Below are positions 12,389 to 22,670 of a stretch of DNA of 64,000 nucleotides, piece after piece. Numbering within the stretch: position 1 is the stretch's first letter; every line of letters starts with the position of its first letter. The stretch covers positions 30,559-94,558 of the forward strand of contig NQMI01000168.1 of the NCBI GenBank assembly GCA_002270565.1, in the 5' to 3' direction. The position numbers were made by a program, and so were the translations under genes. This stretch comes from Stenocarpella maydis. Lineage: Eukaryota; Ascomycota; Sordariomycetes; Diaporthales; Diaporthaceae. The notes under the pieces were generated by a model. It ran no database searches. It saw only the letters and a program-made list of their open reading frames with translations, and was not told where the DNA came from.

Positions 12389-12911
12389 CCACTGCACAAA
12401 ATCCGCAGGGATTAATGACAGCTGTGTCAAACAACATTCCTGCCAAGTCACCCAAGCGTCATATTCCAATCGCTACCACTGCTCACATGCTACCCTGCGG
12501 CGGCGTCCCAAGACAGATGGGAAATGCCTAGACCAGTTCACAACGCGCGGCTCGGGATGCATCAGATGTCATCAAGCTTATTGCCTCTCTCATCATCCCT
12601 CGACCTGCTAACGTAGAATGGTCAATGTAATCCTCACGGTTCGGGTTGCCCTTATCATCCGAAGGTGGGAATAAAAAGACCAACACTTGATGTCAAGTTC
12701 GCGACACCTACACTAGATAGAGATGTAGGTAGCCCTGGGTTTCATCTGTCTGTCAGGGGGCTATTTTCGCAGCGGATAAGGTTCCGTCGTGAGACACATG
12801 TCATTTCTGGCCTCGGATACTCTCTTGGATCTTGTCGGGCATATAAATCTGCGCGTTCGGAATACTCTCAAATATGTATCCGTTTGAAAAGCAGCATATG
12901 AGAACTGAGAG
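12389..12911. promoter_or_regulatory. shared divergent promoter of RRT8-like and SET genes
   Basis: These 523 bp separate the two start codons, so both promoters must lie here. I see no unambiguous named site. The half next to the SET gene is AT-richer. Confidence 0.5.
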
Positions 12912-14174
12912 ATGCTAATTCCAATATCCCGCGACTTTTCAGCAACCTTGGCCCTTGCTGTGGTAGTCCAAGGCCTCGGAACCCATCAGACTTGTCCAAC
13001 AAGCCCACTGCTGGTGACGGGGCCGCCGGTCTGCGCAAGCACCAACCAACATGATCGTCGCAGCCATTCAACCCTCAGCTCATGGGAGGGCCCTCTCGAC
13101 TGCCATGGCGAGTACTGCGTGTACTCTAACTGGGCCGTCTCGAAGCATCCCTGGATCATCTTGTGCACCAACCACGATGCTGCCCAAGGCCTGGCGGACT
13201 ACTTTGACATAGTGCCCAACAACCCGCCACTTTCGGAGCACACACCGTATCATGTTGCAGAAATCCCCGGCAAGGGTCGGGGGCTGATCGCGAACAGGAC
13301 GATTTACAAAGGAGAGCGCGTCACAGCTGAGGATGCCATCTTGGCCCTCCCTATCCACGCGCACCTAGACCTGCCGCCTGACAAGCGAAGAGACTTGTAT
13401 GAAATGATCCTGGCGAACCTGCCCTCAGAGGCCAGAGTTGAATTCCTATCGCAAGCCGGTGAGGATGTCATCACTGTCATCGATCGCAACGGCTTCGAGA
13501 TTCATACAGGACGAGATGATGACGCTGTCAGATATGTCGGCGTCTTTCCAGAGCAGGCTCTTATCAATCATGACTGCAGACCAAAGTCGGTTTCCATCTC
13601 CCTCTGAAAGGCAAAACCGACGCTCACAGTTAACAGTCTTGCATATCACTTTCGAGGCATGACACACATTACTACCGCCGTCCGTGATATTGCTCCTGGA
13701 GAGGAGCTCAGCTTGAGCTATATCGAGGTGACACTCCCGCTTCGAAAACGACGGGCTCACCTCAACAAACTTTGGAACTTCATCTGCACCTGCGATCAGT
13801 GCAGGCTCCCCCCAGCTGAAGCCGAGGCATCTGATGCTCGACTCCGGCGCATCAAGGTGCTGCAATGGAACCTGGACCACCCGGCCAAGAGCTTTGCGGC
13901 CGGCGACCTGGGGCCTCAGACCAGCTCCGAGCTAGTGGCCCTCTACGAGCACGAGCGGCTGGACGTGTATATCGGGTACGCCTACGGAAGGGCTGCGATT
14001 AATTATGCGATCTTTGCGGATGAGCACAATGCGAAGTTTTTCGCGGAGAAGGCAGTGAAAGCGTTGGAACGGCAAGAAGGCGCACAGCAAAAGGACCTCG
14101 AGAACATCAGTAGCTTGCTGGCAGACCCGAAGGCGCACTGGAGCTGGGCAAGGTTGGCTGGGCGGCGCCGGTGA
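12912..14174 (+). CDS. SET-domain protein with signal-peptide-like N-terminus
   Basis: Two exons (12912-13585 and 13637-14174) give 403 residues. The 51-nt intron has a weak donor (GTCGGT) but joins NHDCRP to N-LAYHF, restoring the invariant SET motif NHxCxPN. The SET domain runs from about residue 112 (AEIPGKGRGLIANRTI) to about 255 (GEELSLSYIE). A post-SET-like cluster follows, FICTCDQC near 273-280. The N-terminus, with hydrophobic SATLALAVVVQGLG then several Cys residues, resembles a cleavable signal peptide. I recall other fungal SET proteins with similar secretory starts. SET enzymes transfer methyl groups to lysine; the substrate and the compartment are unknown here. An alternative is that the hydrophobic start is only an anchor. 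Confidence 0.87.
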
Positions 14175-15932
14175 GCAAAAGTTGAGGGGCAGTCTCGAGA
14201 TCGGCGGTGAAAAAAAAATTGAAAAAAATTGAAAAAAAAACAAAAAATTTGGGCCACACATTTACGTCAGTTTCCCTCCTTGCGGCATGCACCGGTGGTC
14301 AGCTAGGATTAAATACATGACGGGGAGCCAGAAGAAATGGAGGCCTGCGATGCTGAAACGGACTGTTCAGGCGTTTTGCCTCTCCTCTTGTGCATATATC
14401 CAGTACTCTCAGCCCACGATTGCAATTTTACCTGTCTGTCCCCATATATAGGTTGTAAAACCACATGTCGAGGCAGTGTGTCCAGCCTGCATACGAGCAG
14501 GAGTCTCCTCCGTGGGCGGATGCGGCTTGTTTGTTGTCAAAAGCAGACTGTCACCAAATATTCATGTCAAGTTGAGCAATCGGATGGGCTGAAAGAGATT
14601 GTTTGGCTTGAGGTGTGTTAGCCTAAATAAATGGTTCAAGCCTCTGCCAACATGGCTGATGGCCCTCGGCTTTGTTGAGGTAGGGTGACACAAGGACAGA
14701 CTAGCACTTTCAGCTCTGCCCGCTTGCCTCGCACAATTTGTTCTTTGAGCGCGGGGGCGCTTGTCATCATCCCAAATTTCCTGTCTACCTAGGTAGTGAA
14801 TGCGCGCCTCTTCTGCTTACTGAAACCAGCCCCCTCGAAGGCCACGGAGCCAGAGCATTTCATCAACCAACGCTTCCTTGGCCCCACCCCGGAAACATAT
14901 GAGCATGGTCATTTGAGATTCTATTATCGGCGACGATTACTTGATATACCACCACTCAACAACTGCTCTGTCTTACGCCCCTAGCTACCTACTCGATCCA
15001 GCCCTTAGTGTTTTCATCGATGGCGTACCGAGGTAGGTGGCCGAGTGGTGCGCGCATCATACGCATAAAGTATAGAAAAGGCTGCCAGTTCGCCTTCATG
15101 CCTCGTTGGCTTATAGTTTCATTTCTAATATGACAAGGGTCCTTATTTTTTCACTCCCACATTTTACGCAGGCTCAGTCTTCGGCGTCCACAAGCCCAAC
15201 GACTCGGCCTTGCTCTGTTTCGGCTTTGGCCCTACACCACAGGATTCAGGTCTCTAGACGATTTGATCACGAGGATAGGCTTGAATTCTCCAGCGTACAC
15301 ACTGTTGTTCCGGTAGCCGACGTGCCCTCCATGCCCCACTTACACTGGACTTTTCCGATGGCCCTCACGAAGAGGCCGCGAAAGCTAACTAAGCCCACAG
15401 CTCAGCCCATAGACCTGATCAGAATGGTTCTATGATGTCGAATGCGGTGCGCTTATTACATTTTGTTAGTTTCAAAGTGCTGAAGGTGTGGAACCAGAAC
15501 CCGTCTTGTCCGCAGTTCGTGCCCCCACGCCGAACACTCGTGGCCTGCCTGTTTCTTGCGCGCACGGAATCATCCGGGCACAGCGCCGGTCATAGCCACG
15601 ATGGAGTATCCGTGTGTGCGGTGGCACGTGAATTTCTAGTCACCTGGGGCCTTTTACCTGGCGATGCCTATTTTATAAATCGAGTTTGGCAGGGAGCGTC
15701 TTGGAGAATGGTCAGTTCTCTTGTGACTAACAGTCACCAGCCCGGCATCTCCTATGAAATCAATACTATTCTTCTTCCAAGACCCACCTGATCACAGCCA
15801 CCTTGTCTCTTGAAGAGTTGAACAAGACAGGTTTCACCGCAACCCCCCCCCCTCCCGCAGATCCCAGCGTGACAGGTTGAGAGAAGTCCAGGCTCTTGGT
15901 TGTTATGATCAACCAACGTAGACGGTTTCACT
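14175..15932. other. intergenic, A-rich then featureless
   Basis: Directly after the SET gene there is an A-rich stretch of interrupted A runs at 14208-14246. The palindrome CTACCTAGGTAG is at 14785-14796. Open frames at 15106-15435 and 15432-15791 have no protein-like pattern that I recognise. A stretch near 15036 resembles a tRNA A-box but no tRNA follows. Confidence 0.5.
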
Positions 15933-16690
15933 ATGGGTAATTGCAACGCCAGGGGATGCCAAAGGCAATCTTTCTATGAATCTATCGGCAGTGTTAAGAT
16001 CCGATCACCCTATATGCCGACAACGAAAGAAAGGAGCAAGAGTTCCAAACCAGGGTCGAGGCGGAGGTTGTCAGGCGTGAGGCCGCGCGCAGGGATCGTG
16101 AGGAGAGAGAAAGGCGTGAACGAGAGAGACAAAACGCTCACGATAGAGACATCGCTGACAATGCCAGTCTTAAACTACGGAACTCACTGCTCGAGCAACA
16201 AAGAGAGGAAGAAAGGAAGAAAGACGAGCAGAAGCGGGCTTAAGAGCACATCAGGAGCCAGGTGAGGCTCGAGGCAATGCAGGAGCATGAGAGAAACGCA
16301 AGGCAAGAACGTGAGGCACGGGCAAGGATAGAATCTGAGGTCGCCCGGCGGAAGAGGGAAGACCAGGAGCGATCTGATGCGGAAGCACAGCGGAGGGAAA
16401 CTGGACGCCGGCATGACGGCAATGTGAGAAAGAGTGCTGCGGAGGACGAGAGAGCACGAGAGAGGCTTGTCCGAGAGGAAGAAGGTAGGATACAGGCCGA
16501 GGTCGAAAGAAGGTGGCGAGAACGTCTCGATAGGGAGGCCGAAACTCGCCGTCGTGAACAGGAACCTCGTTGTCGAGAGGAAGAGGTTTGCCAGCGTCAG
16601 CACGAGGCTCGCCGTCGAGATGGCCGGGACTGCAGGTGTCGAGACTGTCGAGGCGGTTGGGACTATCGAGATGGCAGAAATCGATATTAG
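15933..16690 (+). pseudogene. decayed Glu/Arg-rich coiled-coil protein gene
   Basis: From about 16022 to 16690 one frame encodes a long, highly charged helix (ERRERERQ, EEERKKDEQKRA, ARARIESEVARRKREDQER). It is interrupted by an in-frame TAA at 16241-16243, after which the same composition resumes. Upstream, the ATG at 15933 opens a different frame (MGNCNARGCQRQSFYESIGS) that reads into the coiled-coil frame only with a shift near 15990. The stop and the shift together suggest a dead gene. Alternatives are two separate short genes, an unrecognised intron removing the TAA, or low-complexity DNA that looks like coiled coil. The function is unknown. Confidence 0.42.
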
Positions 16691-17689
16691 CATGGCCCAC
16701 TACTCCATCGGGGACATGAATGGTCAACGGAGCAAGCAAGGTTTCTAAGTCAGAGGGGAATAGGGCTACACACCATTGGAAGGGAAAAGTGCTACTAGAG
16801 ACTGAAACTGCTCTAGAGAACTTGGTGTCGGAACAGCCACGCGCCCCCCTCGGTTCTGAAAGTAAAATAAAAAAACAAACCTAGATAATGGAAAGAGAGG
16901 AATGGAGCTGCAGCGTATCATTCTTAACCCTGAATTGATCTAGAGCAAATACACGGATTCATTGCATCTAGGGTTCTGCGGTCAAGCAAGCTTGAGAGGG
17001 GAATAGGGGTGAGGTAGCCAAAGTGGGCGGTCTTGAGTCTTGACTTGGGGCTACCAAGATATCCTCAAAAGTCTGTTTCGTCCCATTACATTGTGGATTG
17101 TCTATGGGCAAGTGCCATAGGGTCGGGTTAGTCTTACAGGAAGAAACAATTAATATTGCATACTGTTGGTAGGGTAGCATACGTACATACCGTGGTAACA
17201 TTGAAGCAAATCGTTCGTTTTGGTTGTTATTATTGGCTAAGTTTTACGAGGGCCCAGAGGGCCTAGTCTAGAGTTTAATAGGCGCCCTGCTGCCGCAGCG
17301 ACACATGCCGCGAATCAAACTTTTTGACGTGTCGTGTTGCCATTCCTGCGATCTGCCTAGTCCCCCGCGGGAACCCTGCTTAGCTCTGAAGGGCCAAGGA
17401 GGACGATTCTTCGGATAACAGGTTTGTACGCTTTGTATATAACTGAACAGCATTGCCGTCCCCCGGGCTCACCCGGCATCATCCTGTGGCGGATACCCGT
17501 CAGTTTTTGCGTCTCTGCCCTGGGGCTCTGTCACCGGCTGTTACTCTTTTACTGGTCACCTTGAATCGAGTTACTACTCGAGCAAAGTATTTCTCAGTTT
17601 CAACTTTTCTCCTACCCAGCCAAAATTCCGTATTAAGCCGACGGTGCCGCTTTCACAACGGCCAGACGGCCAAGACGCTGGGTTAAAAC
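16691..17689. other. intergenic, hydrolase promoter side
   Basis: No gene is supported. The plus-strand extension to about 16748 may be the shifted tail of the decayed coiled-coil gene. The rest is moderately AT-rich and ends in the upstream region of the alpha/beta hydrolase. Confidence 0.5.
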
Positions 17690-18765
17690 ATGACAGCCGC
17701 CCCAAAAACCGTGAGGGTCCCTCACCTCGGTGGCATCGACGTGGGCTACGCAATCTTAGGAGCCGGGCCTGCAGGTGTGTTGGACAACAGCAAACCTACT
17801 TGTGTGTTCATCAATGCCTTGCACACAACAGTCGCGTTCTGGCGGCCACAGTTCGAAGACGAGGAGCTCAGGACTACGGCGAATCTCCTGGCCATAGAGC
17901 CTCTAGGTCATGGCGCCACATCTTGCTCAGCCGAGCATTTCACCTATTGGGATACGGCCACCATGGCTTTACAGGCTATGAGTGAGATCGGTGTTAGCAA
18001 AGCCTTTGCAATTGGGACAAGCCAAGGAGGATATATAGTCGCACTGATGGCTATTCTGGCCCCTGACAGAGTGAGCTGCCGGATTCCGATAATATCTGGC
18101 GCCAAAAGACTCCATGAAAGCTAATGTCAAATTCGCACCAGATCCATGGAATTATACCAATTGGAACATCGATGGACTGTGAGTCAGAAGACTCGCGAAG
18201 AAAGGGGTCTTGGGACGCCCACGCCGTCTGCTCGCCCTACTTGGACAGATGGTCCAGCAGCACCCCGACACCAGACTTCATCATTGATGAGGACTGGTGC
18301 AAGAACGTGCCAGCCTTGGCACATGGCGATGGTGGCACACCGGAGATGTTGCAATTCTGGTTTGACACCTGGAGAAAGCTCTATAGTGGTGACGAAGGAC
18401 GCAAAAGGGCGAGGACAACGGTCTTGTGCTTGGTCGAGAGAGATAAAATCCTCTCGAGGCTCTCAGATGTGAAATGTCCGGTCCATTGGTTGCATGTGAG
18501 TTTTCTCGGGTTTGCTTATTGATAGACACAACGCCGAGATGCATTCTTCCAAATCCCGTTCAACATCGCTGACGACCCATCGCTCCACAAGGGAACAAAG
18601 GATGCGATCTGGCCAGATACACTTGCTCGTGAGCAAATCAAGCTCTTCACTGCTTCACCGTCAAACACAGTCACGGTCCTTGACGGGGGCAGTCACTTCC
18701 TGAATGTGACACACGCCAGTGAAGTAAATTCTATTCTGGTGGAGATGGTGAAGAGGCACTCCTGA
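17690..18765 (+). CDS. alpha/beta-fold hydrolase
   Basis: Three exons (17690-18070, 18142-18495 and 18592-18765) all join in phase 0, giving 302 residues. The nucleophile elbow GTSQGG sits near residue 108-113 with Ser as the likely nucleophile. The late loop CPVHWLHGTKDAIW should carry the acid, and GGSHFLN near the C-terminus the histidine. The third exon starts after CACAAG, because the nearer TAG would leave an intron of only 30 nt; a GCTGAC branch point sits about 23 nt upstream of the chosen acceptor. No signal peptide is seen, so it is probably cytosolic. The substrate cannot be inferred: the fold covers esterases, epoxide hydrolases and haloperoxidase-like enzymes. The family call is solid. 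Confidence 0.88.
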
Positions 18766-19029
18766 ATCATGCTCCTGAAAGATTTGGTCTAGAATAAACC
18801 GTGAGTTTCGAGTTGCGGTATGGTTGGCAAGATACTTCCGGCGGATGAATGTCGGTTTTGTGACCTTGCAAGAAGCCTGGCCTCAAACACTTAAGCCATA
18901 CCTCCAGGGCTTCCAAGGTTCTCAGATACCATACACTCAAGTGCTACCTAGGTATGGTGGATAAATGAGACCAGCTTGCTTCTAGCCGTACAACTGTTTG
19001 CCGGTGTAAGTTGACCTTGGGCTATTCGT

Positions 19030-19245
19030 ATCAGCGGATCCAGTCCACGCGCGGCTCAAAGTTTTTCTTAGGCTCGGCATAAGGCTATGACTATTTCCTT
19101 AGCAACTATTACATTCTAAACCTATTGTTGTCAGTATTCTATTTATTATCTAATGCTGGGGTTTTAGGCATTCTTTTCAGTATACGAAGGGAGTGCCTGC
19201 CTGTTATCTGCTTTTAAGAGTATTGCCCGCGGATTAAGAACAAAT
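19030..19245 (+). repeat. dispersed repeat, copy A
   Basis: This stretch aligns by eye with copies B (53040-53300) and C (61610-61830). Shared blocks include ACGCGCGGCTCAAAGTT (A and B), AGGCTATGACTATTTCCTTA, a TATTGTTGTCAGTATTCTAT-like block, TAATGCTGGGGTTTTA and the end GGATTAAGAAC. All copies have the same orientation. Many differences are C/T or G/A changes, as after repeat-induced point mutation. No coding frame is shared. It may be a solo LTR, a SINE or a MITE relic. Confidence 0.75.
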
Positions 19246-20011
19246 CCAGCTAGGTGTGGTGGTCAGCACGAAACGATTGTTGTTGCTTGAAAGGTACAAC
19301 AACCGGTACAACAGCTCACCAAACCAAAACGAGGGCGGCGGCAAGTACGAAAATTTTTCTGTCCAGGATAAGTACCGTGGTGGCAGGGTGGCAGCTCTTT
19401 ATCTTGAGGAATTGGCTCGATTATCTTGTCCTAATTGCCTCCTGGATTCTGGAGCTAGGCGCTATTCCGCGACTGAGATTTTGAGGTGGGGCTACCTACC
19501 ACAGCGGGTGGCCGTGGTCGACGAGCCGGTGGTATTAGTCATGGATACTGCTCAGAAAGATACCCTTGTTATTTAGCCTACCAAGGTACCTATTAAAGAT
19601 CCAAATTTAATATCTTGTAATTACCTAGTTTTTCTAGCTCATGCTGAGGTCCTGAATACCTCCCTTCTTTTTAGCTATCCAGGAAGACTTACTACAAGGT
19701 ACTCTTGGGAAGGAGTTAATAAAGAGTAAATATTACGTAGCTAGGAAGACCTTTAATAGACTAGAATTATTTAGAAGAAATTCTCTCCCAACGAAAATAA
19801 TCGCTACTCAACCTCGATAAACAGCGTGCTAAAGCTTAATTGGTTTCGAAGAGGTCACCAGCGATTACCGATTCGCCAACGGTTGGGATTTGCTTTATTG
19901 TTAGCTAACCTGTAACCCTTACTTTCTACCCTCAACTATTAAATAAGGCCTTGGCAGTTCGCTACGGTAGGTACAAATGTCTCAGGCACAGAGCGGTCCA
20001 AGGGACGAGGA
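19246..20011. other. AT-rich spacer beside repeat copy A
   Basis: The bases from about 19570 to 19950 are clearly AT-rich. They are riddled with stops in all frames and look like a degraded mobile-element remnant, though I cannot name one. An open frame of about 100 codons at 19256-19576 has no recognised domain and starts at a non-ATG codon. Confidence 0.45.
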
Positions 20012-21301
20012 ATGGAACAGTTGGCCATCCAACTTTCCTATCCCTTGGCTCCAGTCTACAGATTGATCACACATCTCATAGATCAACGCCCGCATCATCC
20101 CAGAAAAGCCATGGTCAAGATACGGAGCAAGAAGTGGACACTTACCGCCGTGGCCTTGCTGGCGATTATTTCCTATCACAATCTGCTGAGGATATATTAC
20201 ATGAGCGAGATCCATCGTCCCCGAGCTCATAGCAGCCCCCTGTCGAGGAAGGAAGCAGAAGATTCGGGCTTCGCATACGTATTTTACGCGACCTCCAGCT
20301 CGTACGCCTGCTCTGCCCTCGTCAACATCCACAAGTTACGGAATTTGGGCAGCGCCGTGCCGATATATGCTCTCGTCTCCGAGAGAGTACCGCAGGATTA
20401 TATCGACGCCTTCGCGGCCGCCGGCGTGACAGCACATGTAGAAGTGACGCCGAAGTTACCAGTAGCGCAAGGACACTACTACGAGGATTGTCTCCTGAAG
20501 CTGGTCGTCTTCAAAATGCACACCCTGGTGCCGGGCCTGAAACGAGTCCTCATTTTCGATAGTGATCAACTAATCCTGAAGATTTTCGATAACCTCTTCT
20601 CCGATATACCTCCAGTGGACCTGGCTGCGCCCCGGGCATACTGGCTGCGGCCCGAGGAGGCAGTCTTCTCAAGCGCGTTCATGTTGATCAACCTGAGTGA
20701 CCGGCTATGGAACAAAGTCAGCGAGGCGTTTCCGAACGTCGATGATGACTTTGGAGACGTGGACCCCAAGATGGATATGGATATCATGAATGACGTACTG
20801 GGAGACACCGCGACGGTCCTCAGTGGCGAATATGTGACGTTGAACAGCCACTGGGAGAACTGGGACCTGCCGAGCTGGTATCACCCAGAGGGAAGACATA
20901 ATTACAGCCATGGTCAGTCAAACAACCTTGCGAAGGAGGCCACATTGCTGAGGCTCCCAAGGGCAACGGGAGCCGGACTCGCGGAAGGAGATACGGCGCC
21001 TGAAGCCACTGCAAAGCCCGACATGGAGCACCCGGAGGAGAGCGACATATATAAGCAGCTTTTCGACCTGTACGACGATGCACCAATAATTCACTTCACT
21101 GCTTTAGGGAAGCCCTGGACATACACTGCTGAGGATGCTGCGCTCCGTCGGAAAGGAGCTCATCCTGTATTCGCTCTGCAATTTGGTCATTGGAGGAGTG
21201 TTGCTGAAAAAGTATGCCTTACTAGGCCTCCAACATCGGAAATGTCCGCACCAGTTAAAGAAGAAGAGAATTCCGGGGTACATCTGTTGAATTCAGTATA
21301 G
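20012..21301 (+). CDS. GNT1: GNT1-type GT8 glycosyltransferase (N-acetylglucosaminyltransferase-like)
   Basis: One uninterrupted frame of 429 residues. A single hydrophobic segment, KWTLTAVALLAIISYHNLL, suggests a type II Golgi membrane protein. The catalytic domain shows YATSSSYACSALVNIHKLR, then LIFDSDQL, whose DSD is the metal-binding DxD of GT8, and further on NSHWENWDLPSWYHPEG and a C-terminal IIHFTALGKPW. These match the fungal family named after Kluyveromyces Gnt1, which adds GlcNAc to mannan side chains in the Golgi. If the second ATG at 20111 is the true start, the membrane segment lies about ten residues from the N-terminus, which is the more natural topology. I kept the longer frame because no stop excludes it. 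The family is clear; the donor sugar is inferred. Confidence 0.86.
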   Translation: MEQLAIQLSYPLAPVYRLITHLIDQRPHHPRKAMVKIRSKKWTLTAVALLAIISYHNLLRIYYMSEIHRPRAHSSPLSRKEAEDSGFAYVFYATSSSYACSALVNIHKLRNLGSAVPIYALVSERVPQDYIDAFAAAGVTAHVEVTPKLPVAQGHYYEDCLLKLVVFKMHTLVPGLKRVLIFDSDQLILKIFDNLFSDIPPVDLAAPRAYWLRPEEAVFSSAFMLINLSDRLWNKVSEAFPNVDDDFGDVDPKMDMDIMNDVLGDTATVLSGEYVTLNSHWENWDLPSWYHPEGRHNYSHGQSNNLAKEATLLRLPRATGAGLAEGDTAPEATAKPDMEHPEESDIYKQLFDLYDDAPIIHFTALGKPWTYTAEDAALRRKGAHPVFALQFGHWRSVAEKVCLTRPPTSEMSAPVKEEENSGVHLLNSV

Positions 21302-21683
21302 GATGCCCTCGATGTTTCGCAGCTACCATGGAGAATCCAGAAGCTAGCCTCAAAACCAGCTGCCATGATTCTAGGCGTGGCATTCAAATAGAGCAACCTG
21401 ACTGATTCTGTGCTGTAGCAATAGAGAGAAGTGCTCGTTTGTATACACAATGGAGCACCACAATAGTGGGCCCCGGCAAGCCCCTGACTACTGAGTCCAG
21501 CATTTCCTATGAGCATTATCACAGCCGGATTGAGGTACAATTTCTGATAACTGCGTGGGTGTCTCTTGGTGGACAATATCCAGAATAAACGTTCGAAATG
21601 GCGGCATCTCAGCATGGTTCCACTTTCCACCAGGTTTGACCGAAGCCCTCGCAACTTCAGGCGCCTTGTTCAATCCCAAAAAT
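21302..21683. other. convergent 3' spacer
   Basis: This lies between the stops of the glycosyltransferase and the methyltransferase and should hold both 3' untranslated regions. No gene is seen. Confidence 0.55.
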
Positions 21684-22670
21684 TTACTTCTTTCTAGCTA
21701 AAACCACCGCGACAGGAAGAACCAAATGGACTGTACCACCACCCTCATGCGCCGCAGCTTCAAGCTCTTTCCATTCCTCGCTCTGCCAGTCTTTATCGCC
21801 ATACTGCAAGAGCAGAGACTCCAGCATGTACCTGATTCTCCCTATGGTGCAGTTTTTTATAGCCCATCCGTCCAAGTCGCACCTCCATTCCAAGTTGTCA
21901 TAGTCAGGGTCAACCCTGGATATCCCCTCCCGTCCCCTCCCTTCCGGCAAGCGCCCCACGGTGGGCCACTCGGCCTGCCCATCATGCACATTTATGAATA
22001 TCCTCCTGACGTCATGCCACAAGTCCTTGTCGAAGGGCACAAAGTTCAGGCCTAGCCAGACGTGCGGAAATTTCGCGCGCCCTACGACTGTTTGTATCCT
22101 CTCGTCTCGGATGCGCCGGAAATGCATCTTGACGAAAGCCTTCCATGCCGCGTCAGCGCGCTCATTGTTGTGTATGCGGGCGGTCACCATGCCGTAGAAC
22201 ACGGATGCCACCGTCCCACCCGGCCGGAGACTTGCGTGAATGCTGCCCATGGCCTTTTCGATGTCTGTATAGTGGAGGCACTCGCAGGCGAAGACCATGT
22301 CGAGAGACCCGGGCTCGAGGAAGCAGTCTTCTCCCCTCTTCTGGTGGAACGAGAGCTTGGTACCTGGGTAGTCACCCGGCCTCAGTGAATCCTGCGCCGT
22401 TTTGATGTTGGTTTCGGAAGGATCGGATAGGATCATATGTTTGATGGGCTTCCCCCTTGCGTGTGAAGCGGCCAGGAGACCTGCCCCAGCGATGCCGCAA
22501 CCAGTCCCAATTTCGTGTGCTGTGTCTAATGGGCCCTGGTGATATTCGATCCATTCATGCCACAAGCCGTCAGGGTAAGGCGGCCGGCCCTGCAAATAAT
22601 GCTCCCAAGCATCCTTTTGGAGCGCGAAAGGAATGAACTCTGGCTCTTGTGTGACTGCACTAGTGGACAT
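21684..22670 (-). CDS. SAM-dependent methyltransferase, trans-aconitate methyltransferase-like
   Basis: A single exon of 328 residues. The frame stays open upstream only from a TTG, so the start is the ATG at 22670. The N-terminal pattern AWEHYLQGRPPYPDGLW is typical of TMT1-like fungal enzymes. SAM-binding motif I is AHEIGTGCGIAGAGLL, followed by LSDPSE (acidic end of strand 2) and the core motifs DMVFACECLHYTD and LRPGGTVASVFYG. The C-terminus ends in a VHLVLPVAVVLARKK strand, as usual for the fold. The enzyme is cytosolic by appearance. Yeast Tmt1 methylates trans-aconitate and 3-isopropylmalate, but family members vary, so the substrate stays open. It is divergent from the beta-glucosidase gene, 1.5 kb away. 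Confidence 0.88.
   Translation of the reverse strand: MSTSAVTQEPEFIPFALQKDAWEHYLQGRPPYPDGLWHEWIEYHQGPLDTAHEIGTGCGIAGAGLLAASHARGKPIKHMILSDPSETNIKTAQDSLRPGDYPGTKLSFHQKRGEDCFLEPGSLDMVFACECLHYTDIEKAMGSIHASLRPGGTVASVFYGMVTARIHNNERADAAWKAFVKMHFRRIRDERIQTVVGRAKFPHVWLGLNFVPFDKDLWHDVRRIFINVHDGQAEWPTVGRLPEGRGREGISRVDPDYDNLEWRCDLDGWAIKNCTIGRIRYMLESLLLQYGDKDWQSEEWKELEAAAHEGGGTVHLVLPVAVVLARKK

Noticed and set aside
15030..15110. tRNA-like A-box GGTGGCCGAGTGGT
   Set aside because: It matches a Ser/Leu tRNA A-box, but no matching B-box, anticodon loop or 7-bp acceptor stem follows at the right spacing.
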